Source of the DNA: Rhodoferax sp.
Lineage (GTDB): Bacteria > Pseudomonadota > Gammaproteobacteria > Burkholderiales > Burkholderiaceae_C
Length of the DNA stretch: 13,515 nucleotides
Assembly (NCBI GenBank): GCA_030833685.1
Contig: JAURGS010000043.1
Location: forward strand, 1-13,515
Direction of reading: 5' to 3'
The first letter of the stretch is position 1. The number at the start of each line of letters is the position of its first letter. The translations under genes were made by a program, and so were the position numbers. The notes beneath the pieces were generated by a model. The model saw nothing but the letters and a program-made list of their open reading frames with translations. It made no database searches and had not been told where the DNA came from. This document shows, in pieces, positions 1-6,756 of this stretch.

Positions 1-60
1 AAGATCATCAGGAAACGCAGAACGAAGCGCGCTGTAAAGATTGGCAGAAGAGTGGGGCAT
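1..60 (-). CDS. N-terminus of probable acyl-CoA (malonate-CoA) ligase, partial
   Basis: Only the first 20 codons lie in the window; the gene continues beyond base 1. The ATG at 58-60 (minus strand) follows an AGGAG ribosome binding site with 5 bases between. It lies 12 bases after the stop of the crotonase-family gene, so the two are probably co-transcribed. The visible N-terminus (MPHSSANLYSALRSAF) resembles the start of malonyl-CoA synthetases (MatB-like AMP-forming ligases) of Burkholderiales, which commonly begin with an N-L-(F/Y)-x-x-L-R-x-x-F-P pattern. That match is from memory of the family and 20 residues cannot prove it. If correct, the enzyme would join malonate or a related acid to CoA using ATP in the cytoplasm. 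A start of a different protein family is possible. Confidence 0.5.
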   Translation of the reverse strand, partial: MPHSSANLYSALRSAFPDDL

Positions 61-65
61 GTGAA

Positions 66-70
66 CTCCT
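66..70 (-). promoter_or_regulatory. Ribosome binding site of the partial acyl-CoA ligase gene
   Basis: The minus strand reads AGGAG at these positions, 5 bases before the ATG at 60. It is a near-ideal Shine-Dalgarno site. It is the main evidence that a real gene starts at base 60, since only 20 codons can be read. Confidence 0.7.
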
Positions 71-72
71 GA

Positions 73-888
73 TCACTGATTCTTGGGCGAAGTGGCAGCG
101 TCCATCTGGAAGGCTGGATCCCGCTTGTTGATAAAAGCCATGACACCTTCGCGATGCTCGGCGCTGCTGGCGTACGCGTAGGCCTGCGCCAGTCCTGCAG
201 CGTCCTCAGCCGCGTCGGCCAAGGACAGTGGCTGCAAAGCGCGCAACTGGCGTTTATTCATTCGTGCTGCTTGTGGTGCAAGTTTTAGGACGCGATGCAC
301 CAGTCGATCAACCTCGAGCGTGAGCGACTCCTCAGTGACCACGGCGTGTAAAAAGCCTTGTTGCCGCAAAGTTTCGGCCTCGAACACCATAGCACCCAAA
401 AGCATCTGTCGAACGATGGACGGGCCAAGCTCGCGCAAAACCAACGCCGCCTCTTTAGGCGCCATAGGAAAACCCAGCCTACCGATCGGCGCACCAAAGC
501 GGCTTCCCGCAGCGGACACACGCAGGTCGCAGCAGCAGGCTATTTCCACGCCAGCGCCCATGCAGTTACCGGCAATCTGAGCGACGGTCGGGACGTCGCA
601 GTCCAAGATCGCTTGCAGTCCACCCCAGACGTCCTCCTCGTGAAAGGCTTGCAAGCTTGTTACTTCAAATCTGAAATCTGCGTACTCGGAGATATCTCCG
701 CCCGCGCAAAAATGCCCGCCCTCACCCCGCAACACCACACATCGCAACTTGGGGTCGCGTTGCAGCTGACAAAACACCTGCGCCAACTCCCGCCACATCT
801 GCCGCGACATCGCATTCATCCGCTGCGGAGCCGACAGACTCACGTAGGCGACTGCCTGTTCGAGCCGAAGATCAATACAACCCGCCAT
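73..888 (-). CDS. Enoyl-CoA hydratase/isomerase (crotonase) family protein
   Basis: The 271-residue product has normal single-domain crotonase length. Visible crotonase features are the first oxyanion-hole segment (HFCAGGD, residues 59-65) and the second (CMGAGVEIA, 109-117). Glu115 sits where rat mitochondrial crotonase has catalytic Glu144. The second catalytic Glu (Glu164 in rat) falls in FGAPIGRLGFP (131-141), where Ile135 replaces it. Classical hydration of enoyl-CoA uses both Glu residues, so an isomerase, decarboxylase or other crotonase reaction is at least as likely. The start ATG at 888 lies 20 bases after the lgt stop and the next gene begins 12 bases downstream, suggesting an operon with a possible malonate-CoA ligase. 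Family assignment is firm; substrate is unknown. Confidence 0.88.
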   Translation of the reverse strand: MAGCIDLRLEQAVAYVSLSAPQRMNAMSRQMWRELAQVFCQLQRDPKLRCVVLRGEGGHFCAGGDISEYADFRFEVTSLQAFHEEDVWGGLQAILDCDVPTVAQIAGNCMGAGVEIACCCDLRVSAAGSRFGAPIGRLGFPMAPKEAALVLRELGPSIVRQMLLGAMVFEAETLRQQGFLHAVVTEESLTLEVDRLVHRVLKLAPQAARMNKRQLRALQPLSLADAAEDAAGLAQAYAYASSAEHREGVMAFINKRDPAFQMDAATSPKNQ

Positions 889-908
889 GGTTTAACCCGT
901 GTGCGGCA

Positions 909-1721
909 TCAGTGGGCCGGCGCTTGCTGGCGCGCCCACCACCAGATTGATAGACCAGCCAGCACCATAGGAACGCAAAGCCATTGACCCATACTCATCC
1001 CCAGGGACAGCAGCCCGAGGTGGGCATCGGGCTCACGGAAATACTCGGCGACAAAACGCAATACGCCGTAACCAACCAGGAATGCTGCAGAAACTTCTCC
1101 GCGGCGCCGCTGCCGCCTTGCAAAGAGCCACAACAGCGCGAACAACAACAAGCCCTCGAGCAGAAATTGATAAATCTGCGAGGGATGGCGAGGCAAATCA
1201 CCGGCACCTCTGAACACCATGGCCCAGGGCAAGTCAGCGCTGGCAACCCGGCCCCACAGTTCGCCATTGATGAAATTACCGATGCGCCCACAAGCCAAAC
1301 CGGTCGGGACACACGGCGCAATGAAATCGGTGACCTGCAGCATGGGACGACCGCGGCTGCGCGCATACCAAATCATGGCCACGATCACGCCAAGCATGCC
1401 CCCATGAAAGCTCATGCCGCCCTGCCAAACGGCAAAGATCTCAAGCGGGTGAGCGGCGTAGTAGCCCGGCTTGTAAAAAAGGCAATACCCCAGGCGCCCA
1501 CCGACGATGACACCCATCACGCCCAGAAACAAGATGTCTTCAATGTCTCGCTTGTGCCAGGCTTGAGATCCTCGCATCGAAGCGAAGGGTTCATGAGCCA
1601 AACGAAGTCGACCCAGCAGCATGAACAGTGCAAATGCTGCCAGGTAGGTCAGCCCATACCAGTGAATGGCAAGTGGGCCAATGGCAATGGCCACGGGGTC
1701 AATTTGTGGATGGATCAACAT
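909..1721 (-). CDS. lgt: Prolipoprotein diacylglyceryl transferase
   Basis: Inner-membrane enzyme that moves a diacylglyceryl group from phosphatidylglycerol to the lipobox cysteine of prolipoproteins, the first step of lipoprotein maturation. The 270-residue multi-pass protein carries the family signatures: GGRLGY (74-79), SFHGG with His106 (equivalent to E. coli His103), the Lgt signature GRIGNFINGELWGR (145-158) with Arg146 (E. coli Arg143), RFVAEYFREPD (222-232) and SMGQ (243-246). I chose the ATG at 1721, giving MLIHPQIDP, because Lgt proteins usually begin about 15-20 residues before the HWYGL motif. A TTG start at 1751 would add ten residues with no strong ribosome binding site. The gene lies 92 bases downstream of ilvD on the same strand, a common pairing in Burkholderiales. 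Confidence 0.96.
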   Translation of the reverse strand: MLIHPQIDPVAIAIGPLAIHWYGLTYLAAFALFMLLGRLRLAHEPFASMRGSQAWHKRDIEDILFLGVMGVIVGGRLGYCLFYKPGYYAAHPLEIFAVWQGGMSFHGGMLGVIVAMIWYARSRGRPMLQVTDFIAPCVPTGLACGRIGNFINGELWGRVASADLPWAMVFRGAGDLPRHPSQIYQFLLEGLLLFALLWLFARRQRRRGEVSAAFLVGYGVLRFVAEYFREPDAHLGLLSLGMSMGQWLCVPMVLAGLSIWWWARQQAPAH

Positions 1722-1813
1722 AGCCGCGGAAACTGCAATCAAATCAAGCAACTCAGGCCACGCCCAAGCGACCTGGCGCCGTCCAACAACAGATCAATGG
1801 GCGCGCATCGAAA

Positions 1814-3646
1814 TCAATCCAGGATAGACAAGTCACGCACCGCGCCTTTGTCGGCTGACATGACCAACTTGGCATAGGCCTTGAGTGCACCCGAGACCTT
1901 GCGTGGACGGGGCTTAGCCGGCTTCCAGCCTTTGGCATCCTGCGCCTGGCGCCTGTTAGCCAGCTCTTCATCAGAGACCAACACATTGATAGTCCGCGCC
2001 GGAATGTCTATGCGAATGCGGTCACCATCGCGAACCAAGCCGATATTGCCACCCGCTGCCGCTTCTGGTGACGCATGCCCAATCGACAGCCCCGAGGTGC
2101 CACCTGAAAAGCGGCCATCGGTCAACAAGGCACAGGCCTTGCCCAGACCTTTGGACTTCAGATACGACGTGGGGTACAACATCTCTTGCATACCTGGCCC
2201 GCCCTTGGGCCCTTCGTAACGAACCAAGACCACATCACCCGGCTTGACCTTATCTCCCAAAATATGCTCCACTGCCTCGTCCTGGGACTCCACCACGTGC
2301 GCCGGGCCCTCGAAAACCAGTAGGCTGTCGTCCACACCCGCGGTTTTAACCACACAACCTGCCTCAGCAATATTGCCAAACAGCACCGCCAGGCCGCCCT
2401 CTTGAGAAAATGCGTGATCAATCGATCGGATGCAGCCTTCCTTGCGGTCCATGTCCAGACTGGGCCAGCGAGTGGACTGGCTAAATGCCACCTGAGTCGG
2501 AATGCCGGCAGGACCCGACCTGTAAAAAGTGTGCACCGCTTCATCAGCGGTTCGCAAAATATCCCATTGCGCCAGCGCATGCTTCAAAGAAGGTGCATGG
2601 ATGGTGGGGACATCGGTATGCAGCTTGCCGGCGCGCTCAAGCTCGCCCAGAATGGCAAAAATACCGCCGGCACGATGCACGTCCTCGATGTGGTACTTCT
2701 GGGTGTTGGGCGCCACTTTGCACAGTTGCGGCACGGTTCTGGACAAGCGGTCGATGTCCTTGAGGGTGAAATCAATTTGCGCTTCTTGCGCAATGGCCAG
2801 CAAATGCAAGATGGTGTTGGTCGAGCCACCCATTGCGATGTCAAGCGTGATGGCATTCTCAAACGCCTTGAAGCCCACCGAGCGCGGCAGCACCGAATCA
2901 TCATCTTTTTCGTAGTGCTGGCGGGTCACCTCCACAATACGTCTGCCCGCTTGCTTAAATAGCCGTTCACGGTCAGCATGGGTAGCCAACACCGTTCCGT
3001 TGCCAGGCAAAGCCAGTCCCAAGGCCTCAGCCAGACAGTTCATGGAGTTGGCCGTGAACATGCCCGAGCAAGAACCACAAGTCGGGCAAGCCGAGCGCTC
3101 CACCTCGGCCACGTCGGCATCGGACACTTTGGGATCGGCAGCCATCACCATGGCATCAATCAGGTCGACCTTGATCACGCCAAGTCGGGTCTTACCCGCT
3201 TCCATCGGCCCACCAGAGACGAACACCACCGGAATGTTCAAGCGCATCGCCGCCATCAGCATGCCGGGAGTGATCTTGTCGCAATTGGAGATACACACCA
3301 TCGCGTCCGCACAGTGGGCATTGACCATGTACTCCACAGAGTCAGCAATGATTTCCCGGCTGGGCAGCGAGTAAAGCATCCCATCATGGCCCATGGCAAT
3401 GCCGTCATCGACCGCTATCGTGTTGAACTCTTTGGCAACCCCACCGGCGGCCTCGATTTCCCGCGCCACGAGCTGCCCAAGGTCTTTCAAGTGCACGTGG
3501 CCAGGAACAAACTGCGTGAAGGAGTTAACAACTGCGATGATCGGTTTTTTGAAATCGCCGTCCTTCATGCCGGTGGCGCGCCACAAGGAACGCGCGCCGG
3601 CCATGTTGCGACCTTCAGTGGTGGTTCTCGAACGGTAGACAGGCAT
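1814..3646 (-). CDS. ilvD: Dihydroxy-acid dehydratase
   Basis: Catalyses dehydration of 2,3-dihydroxy-3-methylbutanoate and 2,3-dihydroxy-3-methylpentanoate to the 2-keto acids, a late step of valine and isoleucine synthesis in the cytoplasm. The 610-residue length matches E. coli IlvD (616). Iron-sulfur cluster segments are visible: CISNCDKITPGM with Cys118 and Cys122, and CPTCGSCSGMF with Cys187, Cys190 and Cys193; Cys122 and Cys193 correspond to E. coli Cys122 and Cys195. The N-terminus (MPVYRSRTTTEGRNMAGAR) is the standard family start, which supports the ATG at 3646 although only a weak Shine-Dalgarno site precedes it. The 146-base gap upstream probably holds the promoter. lgt follows downstream. 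No leader peptide rich in branched-chain codons was evident. Confidence 0.98.
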   Translation of the reverse strand: MPVYRSRTTTEGRNMAGARSLWRATGMKDGDFKKPIIAVVNSFTQFVPGHVHLKDLGQLVAREIEAAGGVAKEFNTIAVDDGIAMGHDGMLYSLPSREIIADSVEYMVNAHCADAMVCISNCDKITPGMLMAAMRLNIPVVFVSGGPMEAGKTRLGVIKVDLIDAMVMAADPKVSDADVAEVERSACPTCGSCSGMFTANSMNCLAEALGLALPGNGTVLATHADRERLFKQAGRRIVEVTRQHYEKDDDSVLPRSVGFKAFENAITLDIAMGGSTNTILHLLAIAQEAQIDFTLKDIDRLSRTVPQLCKVAPNTQKYHIEDVHRAGGIFAILGELERAGKLHTDVPTIHAPSLKHALAQWDILRTADEAVHTFYRSGPAGIPTQVAFSQSTRWPSLDMDRKEGCIRSIDHAFSQEGGLAVLFGNIAEAGCVVKTAGVDDSLLVFEGPAHVVESQDEAVEHILGDKVKPGDVVLVRYEGPKGGPGMQEMLYPTSYLKSKGLGKACALLTDGRFSGGTSGLSIGHASPEAAAGGNIGLVRDGDRIRIDIPARTINVLVSDEELANRRQAQDAKGWKPAKPRPRKVSGALKAYAKLVMSADKGAVRDLSILD

Positions 3647-3792
3647 AGGGGACTCTCGGATGAACGGTGATGATTGGGCGAAAGAAGCGACATAAATTAT
3701 CGCTGAAACCCTCGGGCGGCGATGTTGGGTGCTTACCGTCGCGCCGCGCGCTCGGCACCCCGCAACAGCCTACCATGTGCAGGGGTGGGTAA

Positions 3793-4026
3793 CTAACGCC
3801 GGCGACCGTCGATGGCGTCCTTGCGCCGCGCTCTGCGCTCGTCACGCTTCTTATCGAAGTCTTCAGACGCCTTGCGCTTGGTGTACCCCGACGCATCTGC
3901 CCAGTACCACCAGACCACGGCCAGAGCAAACGGCAGCATGACCCACCACCAAGAGAGCTGCGCCACCGGCCCAAGCTCCAACACTTTCAAAATCAATAGC
4001 AAGCAACCTATGCCTAGAAAATACAT
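3793..4026 (-). CDS. Small Trp-rich membrane protein (TIGR04438-like)
   Basis: A 77-residue protein with two hydrophobic segments (about residues 2-18 and 25-42), six tryptophans (26-28, 39, 40, 42) and a strongly charged Lys/Arg/Asp/Glu tail (about 48-77). It matches my memory of the betaproteobacterial 'small Trp-rich protein' family TIGR04438, whose function is not known. The start ATG at 4026 has a good GAGGAAG ribosome binding site on the minus strand. It diverges from the cytochrome c gene and precedes ilvD on the same strand by 146 bases. The tail is likely cytoplasmic by the positive-inside rule. A real gene is well supported by composition, ribosome site and context; no function can be assigned. 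Confidence 0.85.
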   Translation of the reverse strand: MYFLGIGCLLLILKVLELGPVAQLSWWWVMLPFALAVVWWYWADASGYTKRKASEDFDKKRDERRARRKDAIDGRRR

Positions 4027-4055
4027 GGTTTTTCACTTCCTCGGCTAGCCCGTTT

Positions 4056-4080
4056 TAGGCAAGCCATTACAATTTGCCTA
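4056..4080. promoter_or_regulatory. Inverted repeat around a -10-like element upstream of cytochrome c
   Basis: TAGGCAA (4056-4062) and TTGCCTA (4074-4080) form a perfect 7-bp inverted repeat with an 11-base spacer. The spacer ends with TACAAT (4068-4073), a 5/6 match to the sigma-70 -10 box, about 37 bases before the cytochrome c start codon. I see no convincing -35 box at 17 bases, which would fit an activator-dependent promoter. The repeat could be an operator for an unknown regulator; it lies between divergent genes and could affect both. Confidence 0.4.
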
Positions 4081-4109
4081 GGACTCTACCCTAACTGAAG
4101 GACTCGTTC

Positions 4110-4412
4110 ATGAAAAGCATTTATGTCGCATTGTTGGGCTTTGCTGCCTTGCAATCCCCAGTTCTCGCTGACCAGGCTTTGGCACAGAAAAGCAACTGCC
4201 TGGCCTGCCACCAAGTTGCCAATAAAGTTGTTGGCCCATCATTCAAAGATATCGCCAAAAAATACGCTGGCAAGGACGTCTCTGCGACACTGGTTGGCAA
4301 AGTCAAAGGGGGCGGCTCTGGTGCCTGGGGCGCCATTCCAATGCCCGCTAATCCGCAGCTTAGCGACGACGATGCCAAGAAGCTGGTGAGCTGGATCCTG
4401 TCATTGAAATAA
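4110..4412 (+). CDS. Periplasmic class I cytochrome c (c551/c8-like)
   Basis: The 100-residue protein has a Sec signal peptide with likely cleavage after VLA (about residue 20), leaving about 80 residues, a typical cytochrome c551/c8 size. The haem motif CLACH gives Cys30, Cys33 and axial His34. The expected sixth ligand is Met78 in the IPMPAN segment, preceded by GAWG as in this family, and the C-terminal helix (SDDDAKKLVSWILSL) packs on the haem. It would be a soluble one-electron carrier in the periplasm, but its partners cannot be told from here. The ATG follows a GAAGGA ribosome site. The gene is monocistronic, with a promoter-like inverted repeat upstream and a strong terminator downstream. 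Confidence 0.95.
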   Translation: MKSIYVALLGFAALQSPVLADQALAQKSNCLACHQVANKVVGPSFKDIAKKYAGKDVSATLVGKVKGGGSGAWGAIPMPANPQLSDDDAKKLVSWILSLK

Positions 4413-4463
4413 GACCGGACAGGTCCACCGCGCTGGAGCCACGCTGCTGCTCTAGCGCCATTT

Positions 4464-4496
4464 AAGCGGCCAACCGGCCGCTTTATTCTTTTTTTT
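4464..4496 (+). terminator. Rho-independent terminator of the cytochrome c gene
   Basis: AAGCGGCC (4464-4471) and GGCCGCTT (4476-4483) form a perfect 8-bp stem around an AACC tetraloop, followed by TATTC and a run of eight T (4489-4496). It is 52 bases after the cytochrome c stop. No T-run follows the stem in the minus direction, so it appears to act one way and would not terminate the converging cupin gene. Confidence 0.92.
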
Positions 4497-4553
4497 GATG
4501 GGACTCCCTCTCCTGCCAGGGAAACCTGGTTGCCCCGTCGACAACACTTGTTA

Positions 4554-4937
4554 TCAAGCGCGCACAAACAATGTTTGCAGGGGGTCGGGGCCTGCCTGGC
4601 GGCTCCAGTGGCCGTGCACATTCGGATCAAAGACAGCGCCTGCGGGTAAATGGTCAGCGGAGTAAAAGTGCTCGCCCGGGACAAACCGGCGAACCGAGCC
4701 ATCCTGCAAACCGATCTCCATGATGCCGCTGAGAATAAATACCCATTGTGGTGTGCCCGTGCAGTGGAATGCGCTGCGAAAGCCTACTGGGCTTTGCCTG
4801 AGCTGCACCCCATCACAAGGCATGAGTACAGACAACATTGCCTGAGGTTGTCCCTGATCCAGATTAATGGACTCCTCCCGCCATGCTGCGCGTCCATCCT
4901 CTGTGGTGTACAACACAACTTTTCGAAACTCAGGCAT
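4554..4937 (-). CDS. Small cupin-domain protein
   Basis: I take the ATG at 4937, which has a strong CCGGAGGA ribosome site, giving 127 residues; an upstream in-frame start at 5024 would add 29 residues without cupin features. A single cupin barrel is suggested by FHCTGTPQWVFILSGIMEIGL (about 57-77, with His58) followed by VPGEHFYSADHLPAG (86-100) and HGHW (108-111). Both cupin motifs are degenerate relative to the HxH-E consensus, so metal binding is uncertain. Similar stand-alone cupins are common hypothetical proteins in Comamonadaceae. The gene converges on cytochrome c and diverges from gloA. Enzyme, sugar-binding and sensor roles are all possible; no substrate can be named. Confidence 0.82.
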   Translation of the reverse strand: MPEFRKVVLYTTEDGRAAWREESINLDQGQPQAMLSVLMPCDGVQLRQSPVGFRSAFHCTGTPQWVFILSGIMEIGLQDGSVRRFVPGEHFYSADHLPAGAVFDPNVHGHWSRQAGPDPLQTLFVRA

Positions 4938-4942
4938 CACAG

Positions 4943-4950
4943 TCCTCCGG
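4943..4950 (-). promoter_or_regulatory. Ribosome binding site that fixes the cupin gene start
   Basis: The minus strand reads CCGGAGGA here, 5 bases before the ATG at 4937. This is much stronger than anything upstream of the alternative start at 5024, and it decides the start choice. Confidence 0.8.
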
Positions 4951-5090
4951 TAAACGCTGCCGCAGTCATTATGAGCGACTGCATTCAAGCCAAGCGCATC
5001 GATTCCAGGCTGGGTTGAGCGCACTGCGCTACGATTCGCTCAGGAGAGCTTAGCGGCCAGGGCAAACCAATTTTTTATTAAGGATTCACC

Positions 5091-5480
5091 ATGAGACTAC
5101 TGCACACCATGTTGCGTGTGGGCGACCTGCAACGATCAATCGACTTCTACACCCAGGTCATGGGTATGAATTTGTTGCGTAAAACTGAGAATCCTGAATA
5201 CAAGTACACCTTGGCGTTCGTCGGCTACGGCAACAACCCGGATCATGCCGAGTTGGAGCTCACCTACAACTGGGGCGTCGAGAATTACGACATGGGCAGC
5301 GCCTATGGACACATTGCAATCGGCGTTCCCGATGCCTATGCCGCCTGCGAAAAAATTCGTGCTGCTGGTGGCAAGGTGACCCGAGAGGCTGGCCCCGTTA
5401 AAGGCGGCAGCACCGTCATTGCCTTTGTGACCGACCCCGACGGATACAAGGTCGAGTTGATACAACGCGACTGGCAGTAA
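5091..5480 (+). CDS. gloA: Lactoylglutathione lyase (glyoxalase I)
   Basis: Converts the hemithioacetal of methylglyoxal and glutathione to S-lactoylglutathione, detoxifying methylglyoxal in the cytoplasm. The 129-residue protein matches E. coli GloA (135 residues) end to end. All four metal ligands fall at the same numbers as in E. coli: His5, Glu56, His74 and Glu122. That short form, lacking the insertions of zinc-type enzymes, suggests the Ni2+/Co2+-activated class (inference from family knowledge). The ATG at 5091 follows an AAGGA ribosome site 6 bases upstream. The gene diverges from the cupin gene across a 153-base gap and is followed, after a weak terminator-like hairpin, by pdxH. Confidence 0.97.
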   Translation: MRLLHTMLRVGDLQRSIDFYTQVMGMNLLRKTENPEYKYTLAFVGYGNNPDHAELELTYNWGVENYDMGSAYGHIAIGVPDAYAACEKIRAAGGKVTREAGPVKGGSTVIAFVTDPDGYKVELIQRDWQ

Positions 5481-5498
5481 GGTTCACGCGCCACACAG

Positions 5499-5520
5499 AA
5501 AAGCCGAGTACCGGTTTTTA
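5499..5520 (+). terminator. Weak terminator-like hairpin between gloA and pdxH
   Basis: AAAAGCCG (5499-5506) pairs with CGGTTTTT (5512-5519) around a 5-base loop, giving an 8-bp stem with one G-T pair, ending in T5. It starts 19 bases after the gloA stop. Only three G-C pairs make it weak, so it may act partially or not at all. Confidence 0.4.
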
Positions 5521-5530
5521 CACTTGTCTT

Positions 5531-6172
5531 ATGAACAAACTTGCAGACCTGCGCAAAAGCTACGAACGGGCAGAACTCGATGAAAACGCCTCGCACGCCG
5601 ATCCCGTGCGCCAGTTTGAACAGTGGTTGAGCGAGGCGATCCAAGCGCAGCTTCCCGAGCCTAATGCAATGACGCTGGCAACGGTAGGCTCAGACCTGCG
5701 GCCTAGCACGCGCATTGTCTTGATCAAGGGCTTGGACGAAAAAGGCATTATTTGGTACACGAATTACACGAGCCGAAAAGGAATCGAGTTGGCGGGTAAT
5801 CCTTATGCGTCGCTGCAATTTCACTGGGTCGAACTCGAGAGGGTGGTTCGCATCGAGGGGACGGTTGAAAAAGTCAGCGATGCCGACAGCGATGCCTATT
5901 TCAACAGCCGTCCACTGGACTCACGTATCGGAGCCTGGGCCAGCCCGCAAAGCCAGGTGATCGCCTCACGCGCAACGCTGGTCGCCAGTGCCGCACGCTA
6001 TGGCGCGCAGTTCTTGCTCAACCCACCCAGGCCACCGCACTGGGGTGGATACCGGCTGCGACCCGATCGGTGGGAGTTCTGGCAAGGCCGGCCTAGCCGT
6101 TTGCATGATCGGCTGCGCTACCGAACAGAAGACGCGGGACAAAGCTGGCTTCGGGAGCGGCTTGCGCCCTGA
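5531..6172 (+). CDS. pdxH: Pyridoxamine 5'-phosphate oxidase
   Basis: FMN-dependent oxidase that turns pyridoxine or pyridoxamine 5'-phosphate into pyridoxal 5'-phosphate, the last step of vitamin B6 synthesis and salvage. At 213 residues it matches E. coli PdxH (218). Visible signatures are RIVLIK (61-66) and SRKG (81-84) of the FMN phosphate site, FNSRPLDSRIGAWAS (124-138), and the family signature WEFWQGRPSRLHDRLRY (181-197), plus the conserved C-terminal RLAP. The start ATG at 5531 gives the standard family N-terminus (DLRKSYERAEL) although no clear Shine-Dalgarno site precedes it. The gene converges on zur with only 6 bases between the stop codons and no intrinsic terminator visible. Confidence 0.97.
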   Translation: MNKLADLRKSYERAELDENASHADPVRQFEQWLSEAIQAQLPEPNAMTLATVGSDLRPSTRIVLIKGLDEKGIIWYTNYTSRKGIELAGNPYASLQFHWVELERVVRIEGTVEKVSDADSDAYFNSRPLDSRIGAWASPQSQVIASRATLVASAARYGAQFLLNPPRPPHWGGYRLRPDRWEFWQGRPSRLHDRLRYRTEDAGQSWLRERLAP

Positions 6173-6178
6173 AGGCGT

Positions 6179-6673
6179 TCAGGCCGCATCCTTGGCGCAG
6201 TCCAGGCAAACCCCTCGAACAGCAACGTCTAGGCTGAGGCCCTGATAACCGAGGGCAACCAAGGCATTCAACGCGTTCTGCGCAGCGACCTCCAGGTCGC
6301 GCGCGCTGGCGCGCATAGCCCCGGGCAAGGAACTGTCTTTGTGGCAGGTCTGGCACTCAAAATGCGGTGTGGCGCGCACGCTCTCGGGCATGGCCTGGTA
6401 ACGCCTGACTCTCTCAACATCAACGCGGCAGAGCAACAGACCGACCTGCGTCAAACGGTCTACCAGCCGGTATAGCGTCACCCGATCCAAAGAGCCACCA
6501 GGTCCGTCCAGCACCGCGTGCAATTGCGCGTGGGTGTAGCTGGTGTGTGGATGCGCCAGCAGCCAGCCCAGCACTCGCCTGGCAGCCTCGGTTCGCCGCA
6601 GCCCATGGGCGACGAGAAGCTGGGCCACTGGATCGTCAGTAGCACCTGATTTTGATTTCAGTCGTGGTGGCAT
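6179..6673 (-). CDS. zur: Fur-family zinc-responsive regulator, probably Zur
   Basis: The 164-residue protein has the Fur layout: an N-terminal winged helix (about 15-95) with the recognition-helix segment DRVTLYRLVDRL (63-74), then a C-terminal dimerisation and metal domain with two CxxC pairs, Cys107/Cys110 (HFECQTCHKD) and Cys156/Cys159 (CLDCAKDAA at the C-terminus), the structural zinc site of the family. Specificity for zinc is inferred from the divergent znuCBA operon. In that role, zinc-loaded protein would repress the operon and possibly itself. I use the ATG at 6673; a TTG at 6718 would add 15 residues but lies inside the operator-like palindromes and lacks family similarity. No clear Shine-Dalgarno site is seen. 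PerR or Fur proper is less likely given the neighbours. Confidence 0.88.
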   Translation of the reverse strand: MPPRLKSKSGATDDPVAQLLVAHGLRRTEAARRVLGWLLAHPHTSYTHAQLHAVLDGPGGSLDRVTLYRLVDRLTQVGLLLCRVDVERVRRYQAMPESVRATPHFECQTCHKDSSLPGAMRASARDLEVAAQNALNALVALGYQGLSLDVAVRGVCLDCAKDAA

Positions 6674-6702
6674 GAGAGGCTGGCGGTGGTTAAAGCAAAT
6701 AA

Positions 6703-6733
6703 TGCAATCGAGTTGCAATATACTTTAACGCAA
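6703..6733. promoter_or_regulatory. Candidate Zur operator/promoter between zur and the znu operon
   Basis: Two overlapping palindromes share TTGCA. The first is TGCAA-N5-TTGCA (6703-6717), perfect in both 5-base arms. The second runs 6713-6733 from TTGC to GCAA, with 7 of 10 paired positions matching. TATACT (6719-6724), a 5/6 match to the -10 box in the znu direction, lies inside the second. An operator overlapping the -10 box between a Fur-family regulator and a zinc uptake operon is the expected arrangement for zinc-dependent repression. The exact Zur consensus of this group is not something I can confirm from the sequence. Confidence 0.6.
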
Positions 6734-6756
6734 TACCAGTGCCCGCAAAGAGAAAC

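Noticed and set aside
1722..1751. TTG-started ten-residue extension of Lgt
   Set aside because: No good ribosome site and family members start near the MLIHPQ position.
984..1877. Plus-strand 297-codon frame opposite lgt
   Set aside because: Shadow of lgt and the ilvD 3' end; low-complexity Gln/His composition and no domain.
2978..3670. Long plus-strand open frame opposite ilvD
   Set aside because: It is antisense to the well-supported ilvD, is rich in His/Arg as expected from reading the reverse frame, and resembles no family.
3696..3701. GATAAT on the minus strand as an ilvD -10 box
   Set aside because: The match is reasonable but no -35 box lies at suitable spacing, so the promoter cannot be placed.
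4515..4530. CCAGG-GAAA-CCTGG hairpin downstream of the cupin gene
   Set aside because: The stem is only 5 bp (6 with a G-T pair) and no T-run follows in either direction, so it is not a convincing terminator.
6674..6718. TTG-started extension of Zur
   Set aside because: It would run through the palindromic operator region and adds residues not seen in Fur-family proteins.
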